A stretch of 64,000 bases of DNA. Origin: JAFAMS01 sp963715815. Lineage in GTDB: Bacteria > Vulcanimicrobiota > Vulcanimicrobiia > Vulcanimicrobiales > Vulcanimicrobiaceae. Shown here piece after piece: positions 18,628 to 26,472 of the stretch. Within the stretch, counting starts at the first letter, position 1. Every line of letters starts with the position of its first letter. Made by a program: the position numbers and the translations under genes. The notes below the pieces were generated by a model. That model ran no database searches. It was not told the DNA's origin and worked only from the letters and a program-made list of their open reading frames with translations. The stretch covers positions 2,542,001 through 2,606,000 of the forward strand of contig OY970278.1 of the NCBI GenBank assembly GCA_963715815.1, given 5' to 3'.

Positions 18628-20872
18628 CCGGATAACGCTCGTGCTTGTCCTCATTGCGGCGCTTTCTGCGCGTGCCTCCGGACAGGTGACAATCATAACG
18701 CCGGATTTAGGCGCGCGCGTTCATAGCGAAACGTTCTCGGTGACGCTCAACGGCATCGACGTTTCGGAGCGCAGCACGTTCTATCTCGGCGCCGACGGGA
18801 TCGTGTATGCGGGAGCCGGCGATCTAATCGCATGGGACCTAAAGTATCCATCCGAACCGTCGTTCACGCGCGATAAAGTCCAGTATTATGGATTGCAGAC
18901 GCTCCTGCGTCTTGCCGTTTCGGTACGCCGGCCCGAAGAACGCATCGAGATCATCGCGCCGCCAACGGCGTTTATCGGCGGCCCGGAGCGCGAACACGGA
19001 GCGTTCACGCAAGGCGGTGGCGCTTTCATGAACTACAAGCTCGATCGCACAATCGGTCAGTACGATACATTTTTCACGCACAACGCGTCGGGCCTCGAAG
19101 TCGATTACAAGAGCATGCAGAGTTCGAACAGCGTCTCCTTCGCTCGTGAGCTTACACACTTTTACACGCTGGACGTCGACAATCACCGCGCCTACGACGT
19201 CGGCGAACAAAATGTGGATGCCCCCGAGGTGGGCGAGTCCGCAAAATATCTTGGATTGCACGTTGCAAGCGAGTTCGGTGAGGATCCGCTTTTCGTCTCA
19301 CATGCGCTACCGAGCGTCACGGGCGTCGCGACCACTCCTTCGATCGTCGAAGTCTACGTCAACAACGTGCTGCAGTGGCGAGAAGAGGTCCCGGCCGGGC
19401 CGTTTGTCGTTCGCGATCTTCCGCCATCCGCCGCGTCCAGCGACGTCCTGTTAGTCATCACCGACAGCAGTGGTCGCCGTACGACGCAAGTCGTACGCCC
19501 TAACGTTCAGCGCGATCTTCTCCGTCCGGGACTCACGAGTTACAGCCTCGACGCGGGGTTTGGACAAGACTCGTTTTCATCAGCGAGTCCACGATATTCT
19601 GTTCCTATAGCCTCGACGACGATTCGACATGGCGTCACGCCGTGGCTCACGCTCCAAGCCATGGGCGAATCGATGGACGGCGAGAATTTCGCGGCGGGCG
19701 GTTTCCAAATGCGGCCCGGATTTGGTCAGCAGTTGACTGCGTGGTACGGTGCCGGGAACGTTCGCCGCACGGGCCTGATCAATTATCAGCTCAGCACCAA
19801 CGGCTTCGGCTTCTCGGAAAAAATTCGATTCAACTCGGAGACGCAGGCGGACGAATTCAATCCGGGTGGCGTGTTCTCGAGATTCAATGAAACCTCGACA
19901 CTTCGATACAGCTCGATTCCCGATGTTTCAATCGATCTCAACCTCAACCGCTCGGTTTCGAATACCAGCTCTCCGCAAACAGTCTACTCGATGGACACGA
20001 GCTACAGTCATAGCTGGTATATGATCACGCTTCGTCCATCCTACGATCGCTACGCGCACGTCGTGAGCGCCAGCGTCGAGCTGCAGCAACGCATCGGAAG
20101 CACACATCAGCTGCGCGAGACGATCGATCGTCCCGCCGGGCAAACTGCGGGGACGACGATCGCCTATCAAAAGCAGCAACGCGACGAGGACGATCCATGG
20201 GCGTGGAGCGCGAGGATGGCAACGGGAAGCTCGGATCAACGCGAAGTGTCGCTCGAAGACCGGATGCCATGGGCCGACGCGAAGGTGCTCGCGCAGGATC
20301 AAAACGGAAGAGGCAACGTGCAGACGCAGCTGAACGGCTCGCTCCAACTTGTCGGGAACAACCTCAACGCAACGCGCGTTCAGTACAACGAAGAGGTCGT
20401 CGGCCTCGTGCGGCTCCCCGGCTTCCCGGGCGTGCGCATCAGCGTGAACGGTTCACCGGTTGCCTACACAAATCGTCGGGGAAATGCGATTCTCACGCGC
20501 CTCGCTGCGCTCGAGGAGAACGTGATCAGCGCGGATCTTTCGGGAATCCCGCTTGCCGTCGGCGTAAGAGATCCCGTTCGCGTCGAGCCGCTCCCATCGA
20601 CGCCGGTCACGATCGATTTACTCGAACCGCAAGCGCAGAGCTTCGACGCCTTCATAACCGGACCGGACGGAAAGCCGCTCGAGCCGGGAAGCTACATCAT
20701 CGCCGACAATGGCGCGCACTTCCCGATCGGTTACGAAGGACGGGCGTTCCTTCGCGGCCTTAAACCCGGCGAGCACACGTTTCAAACGCAGCGCCTACAC
20801 CCGTGCTCTTTCCACCTGACGTTCGCACCGCGCTGGGAGATCGTCGAACTAAAAACCGTGACCTGCACGTAG
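18611..20872 (+). CDS. outer-membrane fimbrial usher-like protein
   Basis: 753 residues, somewhat shorter than FimD/PapC (about 800-850). It has a signal peptide (LVLVLIAALSARASG), a long alternating beta-rich region consistent with a 24-strand barrel (residues about 200-550), and C-terminal usher signatures VGLVRLPGFPGVRISVNG, NRRGNAILTRLA and IPLAVGVRD. It would translocate pilus subunits across the outer membrane. The start is GTG 18611, overlapping the chaperone gene. No pilin gene follows, so its cargo is unclear. Confidence 0.82.
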   Translation: MPQFASRITLVLVLIAALSARASGQVTIITPDLGARVHSETFSVTLNGIDVSERSTFYLGADGIVYAGAGDLIAWDLKYPSEPSFTRDKVQYYGLQTLLRLAVSVRRPEERIEIIAPPTAFIGGPEREHGAFTQGGGAFMNYKLDRTIGQYDTFFTHNASGLEVDYKSMQSSNSVSFARELTHFYTLDVDNHRAYDVGEQNVDAPEVGESAKYLGLHVASEFGEDPLFVSHALPSVTGVATTPSIVEVYVNNVLQWREEVPAGPFVVRDLPPSAASSDVLLVITDSSGRRTTQVVRPNVQRDLLRPGLTSYSLDAGFGQDSFSSASPRYSVPIASTTIRHGVTPWLTLQAMGESMDGENFAAGGFQMRPGFGQQLTAWYGAGNVRRTGLINYQLSTNGFGFSEKIRFNSETQADEFNPGGVFSRFNETSTLRYSSIPDVSIDLNLNRSVSNTSSPQTVYSMDTSYSHSWYMITLRPSYDRYAHVVSASVELQQRIGSTHQLRETIDRPAGQTAGTTIAYQKQQRDEDDPWAWSARMATGSSDQREVSLEDRMPWADAKVLAQDQNGRGNVQTQLNGSLQLVGNNLNATRVQYNEEVVGLVRLPGFPGVRISVNGSPVAYTNRRGNAILTRLAALEENVISADLSGIPLAVGVRDPVRVEPLPSTPVTIDLLEPQAQSFDAFITGPDGKPLEPGSYIIADNGAHFPIGYEGRAFLRGLKPGEHTFQTQRLHPCSFHLTFAPRWEIVELKTVTCT

Positions 20873-20907
20873 CAGGTTCACTCGCTCGCGAAGCCAACGA
20901 GCGAGCC

Positions 20908-21591
20908 ATGAGACAACAACCTTTTGGCCTCCGGCGCAGCGAATTCTTCGCAGGCGCCGCAGTTGGACTTGCAGCAGCAGCAGCAGCCGCGCAGAGCGAG
21001 GCGCGAGCAGCCGATGCCAATCCGTTGGAAAGCTTGCGAAGCGGAAACGCGCGTTTCGTTTCTGGACGTCCGACCTGCCGCGATCTTACCAATCGTCGCG
21101 CGCAGCTCGTCGGTGGACAAAGTCCGTTCGCGATCGTCGTCTCGTGTTCGGATTCACGCGTACCTGTCGAGACCGTCTTCGATCAAGAGCCGGGCCATAT
21201 TTTTGGCGTTCGCGTTGCCGGGAATTTCGTCGATCCTGCAGGTTTGGGATCGATCGAGTATTCCATCGCTGTTTTAAAGTCGTCGCTGATTCTCGTTCTC
21301 GGACACCATGAATGCGGCGCGATCAAAGCTGCGATGGAGTACGTCAAATCTGGGAAGACATTCCCCGGTCACATTCAGATGCTGGCCGCAACACTGGCGC
21401 CTTCAGCGAAAAAGAGCAAATCGCAGCCCGGCGATTGGTTCCATAACGCGATTGCACAGAACGTCCGCGACACGGTCGCGGCGCTTCCGTCCCGCTCGAG
21501 TATCGTTGCGGACGCTGTCTCGAACAGCTCATTGCAAATCGTCGGCGGTGTTTACGACTTGGCAAGCGGCGAGGTCACGTTCCTCGAGTAA
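20908..21591 (+). CDS. beta-carbonic anhydrase with Tat signal
   Basis: 227 residues from ATG 20908. The N-terminus LRRSEFFAGAAVGLAAAAAA is a twin-arginine signal, so the enzyme is probably periplasmic. It interconverts CO2 and bicarbonate. Zinc ligands are visible: VVSCSDSRVPVE (Cys plus the Asp-Arg dyad) and LGHHECGA (His and Cys). Length and fold match class beta. It lies 35 bases after the usher gene on the same strand. No bicarbonate transporter is adjacent. Confidence 0.9.
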   Translation: MRQQPFGLRRSEFFAGAAVGLAAAAAAAQSEARAADANPLESLRSGNARFVSGRPTCRDLTNRRAQLVGGQSPFAIVVSCSDSRVPVETVFDQEPGHIFGVRVAGNFVDPAGLGSIEYSIAVLKSSLILVLGHHECGAIKAAMEYVKSGKTFPGHIQMLAATLAPSAKKSKSQPGDWFHNAIAQNVRDTVAALPSRSSIVADAVSNSSLQIVGGVYDLASGEVTFLE

Positions 21592-21665
21592 GGGTTTCCG
21601 GAATCCTGGCGGTTTGCAACTAGTCAGCGTCGAAGCGGTTGCTGAGGTAGAAGTTGGGAGACAAA

Positions 21666-21977
21666 ATGAAGTTTGAGACCTACTTGGCCGAGATTGAAGC
21701 GGCCATTCGCGAGCGCGATGTAAAAAATGAGATTACGCTCGCGTATACGGACGGAAGTTACAACCGTACGTTCGACGGAGAATGGACCTGGCGCAAAGGG
21801 AGACTGGGCGCGCGGGTCATGCGCGGCGCGACGCCGGTCCAGTCGATTATCCAGTGGCTCGACGGAGCGAACGTCGATCATAGTTCAAAGGTCGTCGTTG
21901 GTGAAAACACGTCCATGAGCGCCGCTACGCAAATCATCGAGACCTTACGGCGCGGGTTAGGATTGGGTCGCAAGTGA
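21666..21977 (+). CDS. hypothetical protein, 103 aa
   Basis: Not recognised. The start is ATG 21666, with GGGAG 5 bases upstream. It is a soluble, compact protein with an aromatic beta segment (SYNRTFDGEWTWRKGRLG) and C-terminal helix (SAATQIIETLRRGLGLG). It overlaps the next small gene, so the two probably form a pair. It has no signal or membrane segment. Confidence 0.6.
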   Translation: MKFETYLAEIEAAIRERDVKNEITLAYTDGSYNRTFDGEWTWRKGRLGARVMRGATPVQSIIQWLDGANVDHSSKVVVGENTSMSAATQIIETLRRGLGLGRK

Positions 21978-22216
21978 CGGACGCGGAAATTCGTCCCTGG
22001 GTCGGCAAAGCCGTACGTGCGACACTCGCAGATGGTCGCATCATCGCCGGAACTCTACACGCGGACGACGATCACGGACACGGCCACGTCCACTATCTTC
22101 TCGTAAGTGATCCACTTCGGGGCGACGATCCGAAAGTTCGAGAGATGATTCACGGCGCAGAATCGTTTGTGGAAATCGTCGACGCTTCGAAGGACCCTGC
22201 CGCCCGCGAGGGCTGA
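21974..22216 (+). CDS. hypothetical protein, 80 aa
   Basis: Starts at GTG 21974, overlapping the preceding stop. The sequence VGKAVRATLADGRIIAGTLHADDDHG has the pattern of a small SH3-like or Sm-like beta barrel, with a histidine-rich loop (DDDHGHGHVHY) that could bind metal. No function is known. Its last 67 bases overlap the convergent HdeD-family gene. Confidence 0.55.
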   Translation: MTDAEIRPWVGKAVRATLADGRIIAGTLHADDDHGHGHVHYLLVSDPLRGDDPKVREMIHGAESFVEIVDASKDPAAREG

Positions 22217-22743
22217 GATAGCTTTCGCCCCTGGGATCCCAAGACGAGCATCGACGCCCCGCTGACAATCGCAAGCGCCGCAATCTCAATCGCCGGTCCC
22301 ATCAGGAAGAGATGCACGGGATCGTGCAATAGCCAGCCGCCGAACACCAAGGCCACTGCTCCCACAACGCCGAGCATCCAGGCATCAGGCAAATGACCGC
22401 CCGCAGCAATGGCGATGACCAGCGCGACCGCGCCCAAGCCGAGTGCCCAAAACGCCACTACATAGCCGAGCGTAAACGCACTCGTCAACCAATGAAACGT
22501 CGCAGCACCGCCGGCTACCCAAATTGCGCCTTCGAGAAGCATGAGTGCCGCGTGACTCGGTTCCCCCGGGCTGCGAAAGACCATCACGATATCGATCGCC
22601 CCGTGAACGATCGCGTACAGCGCGAACGCTCCTACGATCCAGATCGTCTGCGACGGAAATGCAAGTGCGGCTATCCCCAGTGCAATAGCGAGGATTCCAC
22701 GGAAAACGATTGAGCGCCAGGAGCCGGCAATGGCTGATATCAA
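22150..22743 (-). CDS. HdeD/DUF308 family membrane protein
   Basis: 197 residues with six hydrophobic helices. The start (IAGSWRSIVFRGILAIALGI then FALYAIVHGAIDIV) is typical of DUF308, whose best-known member is the E. coli acid-resistance protein HdeD. The third repeat has LGVVGAVALVFGGWLLHDP. The C-terminal 30 residues are polar and overlap the convergent gene. Its role is probably envelope stress, by family only. Confidence 0.82.
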   Translation of the reverse strand: MISAIAGSWRSIVFRGILAIALGIAALAFPSQTIWIVGAFALYAIVHGAIDIVMVFRSPGEPSHAALMLLEGAIWVAGGAATFHWLTSAFTLGYVVAFWALGLGAVALVIAIAAGGHLPDAWMLGVVGAVALVFGGWLLHDPVHLFLMGPAIEIAALAIVSGASMLVLGSQGRKLSQPSRAAGSFEASTISTNDSAP

Positions 22744-22837
22744 GGTGATTCTCTAGGTTCTCGTTCCCAGTGAAGATCGCTTTTCCATCACATGCGGCCC
22801 AAACGAAAAGCCCTATAATACCGAGCTTTCCCGACCC

Positions 22838-22868
22838 TTGACTTCAAGTGCGCTTTAAGGCGTAGGGT
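22838..22868 (+). promoter_or_regulatory. MerR-type promoter with 19-base spacer
   Basis: TTGACT (22838-22843), a 19-base spacer and TAGGGT (22863-22868). Within the spacer, CTTCAAG and CTTTAAG form an inverted repeat around TGCG. The overlong spacer with a central dyad is the hallmark of promoters activated by MerR proteins, which twist the DNA to realign the boxes. A MerR gene closes the operon this promoter drives (22878-24967). The start codon lies about 3 bases after the expected transcription start. Confidence 0.72.
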
Positions 22869-22877
22869 CATTGAGTC

Positions 22878-23267
22878 GTGGGATTTCATCTTTGGCTCGC
22901 GCCGATCGTCGTCGGATTAACGTGGACCCTGTGCATGCCGGCGACGGACCGCTACTACACCGCGGAGCAAGCGAGGAATGGCGCGCAAGTCTTTGCTCTG
23001 CGCTGCGCGATCTGCCACGGCGCCACCCTGCAGGGCATCGACCGCAAAGGTCCAGCACTGGTCGGGCCACCGATCCGCGCCCGGCACTGGAAGCTCGGAC
23101 CACTGTTTTCCTACGTTTCGCACGAAATGCCGGCGAACGCACGCGGCAGCCTAAGCCAGCGCGAGTATCTATCGGTCGTGGCATTTCTGCTCAAACGAAA
23201 TGGGCATCCCGCGGGGCCGACAGCGCTGATTTCGACACTGCTCAAAAACACTGCCAAACGCTTGTAA
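22878..23267 (+). CDS. c-type cytochrome, monoheme
   Basis: 129 residues, GTG start. The N-terminal hydrophobic stretch (HLWLAPIVVGLTWTLC) is a signal or membrane anchor. The heme motif CAICH is near residue 46, and a distal methionine ligand is probably in SHEMPANARG. The layout (ARNGAQVFALRCAICHG ... LSQREYLSVVAFLL) is that of small class I cytochromes carrying electrons in the periplasm. It is first in the operon cytochrome, thioredoxin, CcdA, MerR. Confidence 0.87.
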   Translation: MGFHLWLAPIVVGLTWTLCMPATDRYYTAEQARNGAQVFALRCAICHGATLQGIDRKGPALVGPPIRARHWKLGPLFSYVSHEMPANARGSLSQREYLSVVAFLLKRNGHPAGPTALISTLLKNTAKRL

Positions 23268-23287
23268 TATTGCAAGAGGAACACTCC

Positions 23288-23761
23288 ATGAAAATGCATC
23301 GCATCGTTCTCGCTCTGTCTGCCGTCATCGGAATCGTTTCGAGTTTTCCAGCCGACGCGCGGGCGAGGGCCGCGATCGCGCCGGGCACTGGATCCTCCGT
23401 GAACGGCGTCGTCGCCGCAGCATTTCAAAGCAAACCGCTCGTCGTGCGCGTTCATGCGGATTGGTGCGCTGAATGTCAAACAACGCTGCCCGACTTTCAC
23501 GCCTTCGCGGCCATGTATCTGCACAAGATCAACATCCTCGACCTCGACGTCACCGGTGGAAAGACGTTGGCGAAGGCTGCCTCGCTCGCGCGGAATGCGG
23601 GCATCGGTGCCTATTACGAGCTCACAAAAACTAAACCGCTGACCGTCGCCTTCATCGATCCGAAGTCGAACACGATCGTCGCGGAGCTTCGTGGAAATGT
23701 CGACATGAACGATCTCATTAAGGCCGAGCATGCGGTCGAACGCAGCATGCGGAGCCGCTAA
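23288..23761 (+). CDS. thioredoxin-like periplasmic protein
   Basis: 157 residues from ATG 23288 with AGAGGA upstream. It has a signal peptide (VLALSAVIGIVSSFPADARA), then VVRVHADWCAECQTTLPDF with a CAEC redox pair. The rest follows the thioredoxin fold (LTVAFIDPKSNTIVAELRG). It should exchange disulfides in the periplasm, receiving electrons through the CcdA-like membrane protein encoded 2 bases later. Confidence 0.87.
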   Translation: MKMHRIVLALSAVIGIVSSFPADARARAAIAPGTGSSVNGVVAAAFQSKPLVVRVHADWCAECQTTLPDFHAFAAMYLHKINILDLDVTGGKTLAKAASLARNAGIGAYYELTKTKPLTVAFIDPKSNTIVAELRGNVDMNDLIKAEHAVERSMRSR

Positions 23762-23763
23762 TC

Positions 23764-24558
23764 GTGCGGCGCTTCTTGCTCGTCGCGCTTGCTGCTATCG
23801 GTTTTGCCGCCGCAATCTTCGAAGTTTCACGCGGCAGCGTGAGTCTCGATATCATGCGCTTCGTGGGCGAGCGCCTCACTGCGCTGGCTTCCTATATTCG
23901 CGCGCCACAAATGCTCGATGGCCCGAAACTCTTCGTCTTTGCGTTTGCGGGCGGATTGGTTGCGAGCATCTCCCCGTGCATCTTGGGGCTGCTGCCGGTG
24001 AATCTTTCCTATGTGGGTGCGCTGAAGAACTCGTCGCGGATCGCAGCGGTGCGTTCGGCGACGCTCTTTGCCGGCGGTGTCGCTCTCGTCAACACCGCTC
24101 TCGGTTTGGTAAGCTCGCTCTTTTTCGCCGTCCTTATCGAGTATCGCGGTCAGGTAAATATCGCCGTCGGACTGTTGACCGTTGTGATGGCGCTGTGGAT
24201 GGTGGGCCTGCTACCGCTTCGGATCCCAAGCGTCGTTCGTCGCGTACCAAGTGGCGCGGGACCGCTCGCCGTCGGAGCAGTGCTCGGACTCGCGGTATCA
24301 CCGTGTTCGAGCCCCGTGCTCGTCGCCGTTCTTGCGGCCGCCGGATCGCAGGGTCACGTTTTACGCGCAGTCGAGGCAATGGTCGTTTACTCGATCGGCT
24401 ACACGCTTGTGCTGTGGATTGCGTCCGTCTTCGCCGGAGCACTTGCGACATCGCGAATGCTCCTACGGTACGGCGACCTCGTCGCTCGCCTCTCCGCCGG
24501 CGCCTTAGGCCTTCTCGGACTGGGCGGAATCGCGTACGGCATCACGCTTATCGTTTAG
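23764..24558 (+). CDS. CcdA/DsbD-type thiol-disulfide transmembrane protein
   Basis: 264 residues, GTG start, 2 bases after the thioredoxin gene. It has a leading hydrophobic helix, then the CcdA core with two symmetry-related cysteine-proline motifs: SISPCILGLLPV and AVSPCSSPVLVAV, which relay electrons across the inner membrane. The pairing with thioredoxin and cytochrome c points to heme-protein maturation or periplasmic reductive repair. Confidence 0.88.
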   Translation: MRRFLLVALAAIGFAAAIFEVSRGSVSLDIMRFVGERLTALASYIRAPQMLDGPKLFVFAFAGGLVASISPCILGLLPVNLSYVGALKNSSRIAAVRSATLFAGGVALVNTALGLVSSLFFAVLIEYRGQVNIAVGLLTVVMALWMVGLLPLRIPSVVRRVPSGAGPLAVGAVLGLAVSPCSSPVLVAVLAAAGSQGHVLRAVEAMVVYSIGYTLVLWIASVFAGALATSRMLLRYGDLVARLSAGALGLLGLGGIAYGITLIV

Positions 24559-24598
24559 GAACGCAGGTGCGCCGTATTTACGCGCGAGATATTCTACC

Positions 24599-24967
24599 GT
24601 GACGATCGGTCAAGTGGCGAAGGCCGCAGGGATCGCGCCTTCTACCATCCGGTACTACGAATCGGTGGGTCTGCTTCCCGCGCCGCGTCGGCAAAGCGGC
24701 ATTCGCACCTACGATGCGGATATCGTTGACAAGTTGACGGTGCTGCGCTTTTACCGTTCCAACGGAATGTCGATACAGACCTTAGCGGTGATGATCGCCC
24801 ATTCGAGAAGAGCGGACCGCGCCTACTCGCGCGAAGCTATGCTGGCCCGCATCGCCGAACTGGAGACGATGATTACGGATGCACGCAACATGAAGAAGCG
24901 TCTCCAACAGCTTCTCGATTGCAAGTGCCGTGGCGATCGCGCCAAGTGCGTGATGCTCCGGAAATAG
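24599..24967 (+). CDS. MerR-family transcription regulator with C-terminal cysteines
   Basis: 122 residues, GTG start. The N-terminal helix-turn-helix (MTIGQVAKAAGIAPSTIRYY, then ESVGLLPAPRRQSGIRTY) is classical MerR. A dimer helix follows, and the tail is LLDCKCRGDRAKC. That C-x-C-x6-C cluster resembles metal- or thiol-sensing MerR proteins, but the mid-helix cysteine of mercury MerR is missing. It closes the operon and very probably acts on the 19-base-spacer promoter at 22838. Confidence 0.87.
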   Translation: MTIGQVAKAAGIAPSTIRYYESVGLLPAPRRQSGIRTYDADIVDKLTVLRFYRSNGMSIQTLAVMIAHSRRADRAYSREAMLARIAELETMITDARNMKKRLQQLLDCKCRGDRAKCVMLRK

Positions 24968-24975
24968 AGATGCAA

Positions 24976-25032
24976 TGGTGCGCGAGACAGGACTTGAACC
25001 TGCACGCCGTTGCCGGCGCTAGCCCCTCAAGC
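24976..25032 (-). repeat. att site 1: displaced tRNA-Leu 3' half
   Basis: 57 bases equal to the 3' half of the tRNA at 52207-52293, from CCA to the anticodon loop, except four bases. The four differences form two compensated base pairs (T stem and variable arm), so this half was once part of a working tRNA of another allele. It adjoins the chromosomal MerR gene and marks the left island end. Confidence 0.85.
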
Positions 25033-25140
25033 ATGCTGGATGACACTTCAGGAGACACTGAGAGACTAACTGACGAGGAAACGGAGTCTCCGTAAGTCCG
25101 CGTGATTCCCCGGAATTCTGCAAAATGATTCCCCGGATGG
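25033..25140. repeat. att-arm region with integrase-site-like repeats
   Basis: This region is shared by all three displaced att sites (also 26530 and 50766 onward). It holds the palindrome ACGGAGTCTCCGT (25081-25093) and short direct repeats of ATTCCCCGG and GGTTCCCC, which look like arm-type binding sites of a tyrosine recombinase. It replaces the tRNA 5' half after the anticodon region, as expected for an element end. Confidence 0.6.
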
Positions 25141-25187
25141 TTCCCCCGCTTGATGCGACGACAGAGAAACCGAAAGGGCCATATTAT

Positions 25188-25201
25188 GGTTACATGTAAC
25201 C
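25188..25201. promoter_or_regulatory. palindromic operator of the toxin-antitoxin pair, left copy
   Basis: GGTTACATGTAACC is a perfect 14-base palindrome placed just after a TATTAT -10 box (25182-25187) and 12 bases before the antitoxin ATG. This is the usual place for antitoxin autorepression. The same site recurs at 50922-50935. Confidence 0.7.
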
Positions 25202-25213
25202 GAGGGACGAGTC

Positions 25214-25423
25214 ATGGCAAACCGTATCAGCTCACGCAATAAGGTTAGAGCCCACCGTCAACGACTGCGGCAGCAGGGTCTGCGGCCGGTTCAGCTCTGG
25301 GTGCCCGACGTAAGTTCGCGCGCCTTTGTTACTGCGGCACGCCGACAGTCCACCGCGGTGGCAAAGAGCCCTCACGCTCGAGACGATCAAGCGTTTGTCG
25401 ACTCGATCTCCGCGAATACGTGA
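25214..25423 (+). CDS. antitoxin, DUF3018/MazE-like, left copy
   Basis: 69 residues. NKVRAHRQRLRQQGLRPVQL and WVPDVSSRAFVTAARRQS match the DUF3018 antitoxin family that pairs with MazF/PemK toxins. The N-terminal basic part should bind the operator palindrome upstream, and the C-terminal acidic tail (RDDQAFVDSI) the toxin. It overlaps the toxin start by 4 bases (GTGA). An identical copy lies at 50948. Confidence 0.82.
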   Translation: MANRISSRNKVRAHRQRLRQQGLRPVQLWVPDVSSRAFVTAARRQSTAVAKSPHARDDQAFVDSISANT

Positions 25424-25776
25424 AGCGCGGCGAAATTTGGACCGTCGCCGGTGGATCTCACTACGCCGGCAAGCCGCGTCCGGCCGTCATAATACAAGAC
25501 GACAGATTTGATGGCACGGAGTCGATCACGTTGTGCGTGTTTACAACTGACCCAACCGATGCGCCGTTGTTTCGCCTCCTGGTCGAGGCGGATGATAACA
25601 ACGGTCTGCGGTCGGCTTCACGACTGATGGTCGACAAAATCACGACAGTCCCAAAGTCCCGGCTTGCTCAAAGCATCGGTCGCCTTTCAGATGAAGACAT
25701 TGTGCGACTAAATCGTGCGATCATCGTCTTTCTTGGCATAGCAGCGCCGGCTCCAAAGCCAAGGCGTCGCATCTGA
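25420..25776 (+). CDS. MazF/PemK-like mRNA interferase toxin, left copy
   Basis: 118 residues. MKRGEIWTVAGGSHYAGKPRPAVIIQDD is cut here to its hallmark GKPRPAVIIQDD; it is followed by a DPTDAPLFRLLVEADDNNGL strand and SRLMVDKITTVPKSRLA. These match the PemK/MazF fold, which cleaves RNA at short sequences. It starts at GTG 25420 inside the antitoxin stop. The copy at 51154 encodes the same protein. Confidence 0.87.
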   Translation: MKRGEIWTVAGGSHYAGKPRPAVIIQDDRFDGTESITLCVFTTDPTDAPLFRLLVEADDNNGLRSASRLMVDKITTVPKSRLAQSIGRLSDEDIVRLNRAIIVFLGIAAPAPKPRRRI

Positions 25777-25802
25777 TTTACAAGAACCGGTGGGCGTCGA
25801 TC

Positions 25803-26465
25803 GTGGGACTGCTGGCTGCCTCTGCGATCGTTATCCATTCTATGGTCGCGTACGCTCGAATGGCGCCTTCGAACGTTTGGTTTGGAACTGTCGCGGTCTG
25901 TGCGACATCCGGTCACTTCGTCGACATTGCAACCCCGAACGATCATACCCTGAAGCCGATTGAGCGTCTCTATCCTTTATCGCTCGGCCCCGTTCCGACG
26001 CAGGCGTACGTGGCTCAGTCTACGGCCATTAACCGCAACACGACGATGCTGCAAATTGGCGACCTACATTGGGGAAACGTGATCAAGCTCTATGGCTGGA
26101 AACGTAAGACCTCGCGGCGAGTATCCGCGTATCGCATTGAAGTGATCAGGCAGAACTTCTACACGCCAGCTTGCGACGTACCGGCGGTGCGCGCATTATT
26201 GTTCGAAGATTTGCGCGGCGGTCCCGTGGGGCCCTATATCGGTCCCATACGCGTAGTCGGTCGATGGGCCGCGGGTACGTGGATCAATGATGGCGGCGGA
26301 ACCGCACTTCTGAAGCGCACGCCGTCCGGATGGGTTGTAGTGACCGGCGGTGGCGGATTCGCTTGTCCGCAGGATCTCGTAACATTATTTCGCGTTCCGC
26401 CAAAAATAGCTGTCGAGCTACTTCCGGAGAACGCACACAGCAAGTGGTGCGTACAGCGGAAATGA
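25803..26465 (+). CDS. hypothetical secreted protein, 220 aa, left copy
   Basis: Not recognised. It starts with a hydrophobic signal (GLLAASAIVIHSMVAYA) and continues as a cysteine-containing secreted protein (AVCATSGHFVDIAT, YTPACDVPAVRALLF, GGGGFACPQDLVTLF, SKWCVQRK). It lies 26 bases after the toxin, so it may be co-transcribed. The right copy at 51537 differs by one residue seen near the N-terminus (Met to Thr). Confidence 0.65.
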   Translation: MGLLAASAIVIHSMVAYARMAPSNVWFGTVAVCATSGHFVDIATPNDHTLKPIERLYPLSLGPVPTQAYVAQSTAINRNTTMLQIGDLHWGNVIKLYGWKRKTSRRVSAYRIEVIRQNFYTPACDVPAVRALLFEDLRGGPVGPYIGPIRVVGRWAAGTWINDGGGTALLKRTPSGWVVVTGGGGFACPQDLVTLFRVPPKIAVELLPENAHSKWCVQRK

Positions 26466-26472
26466 CTCGGAA

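Noticed and set aside
22814..22819. TATAAT box upstream of the cytochrome operon
   Set aside because: No acceptable -35 box lies 16-19 bases before it, and the MerR-type promoter downstream is much better placed.
23699..23706. TGTCGACA inside the thioredoxin gene as part of the island motif set
   Set aside because: It lies within a coding region outside the island and lacks the C-TGTCGACA-CT flank; one chance hit is expected.
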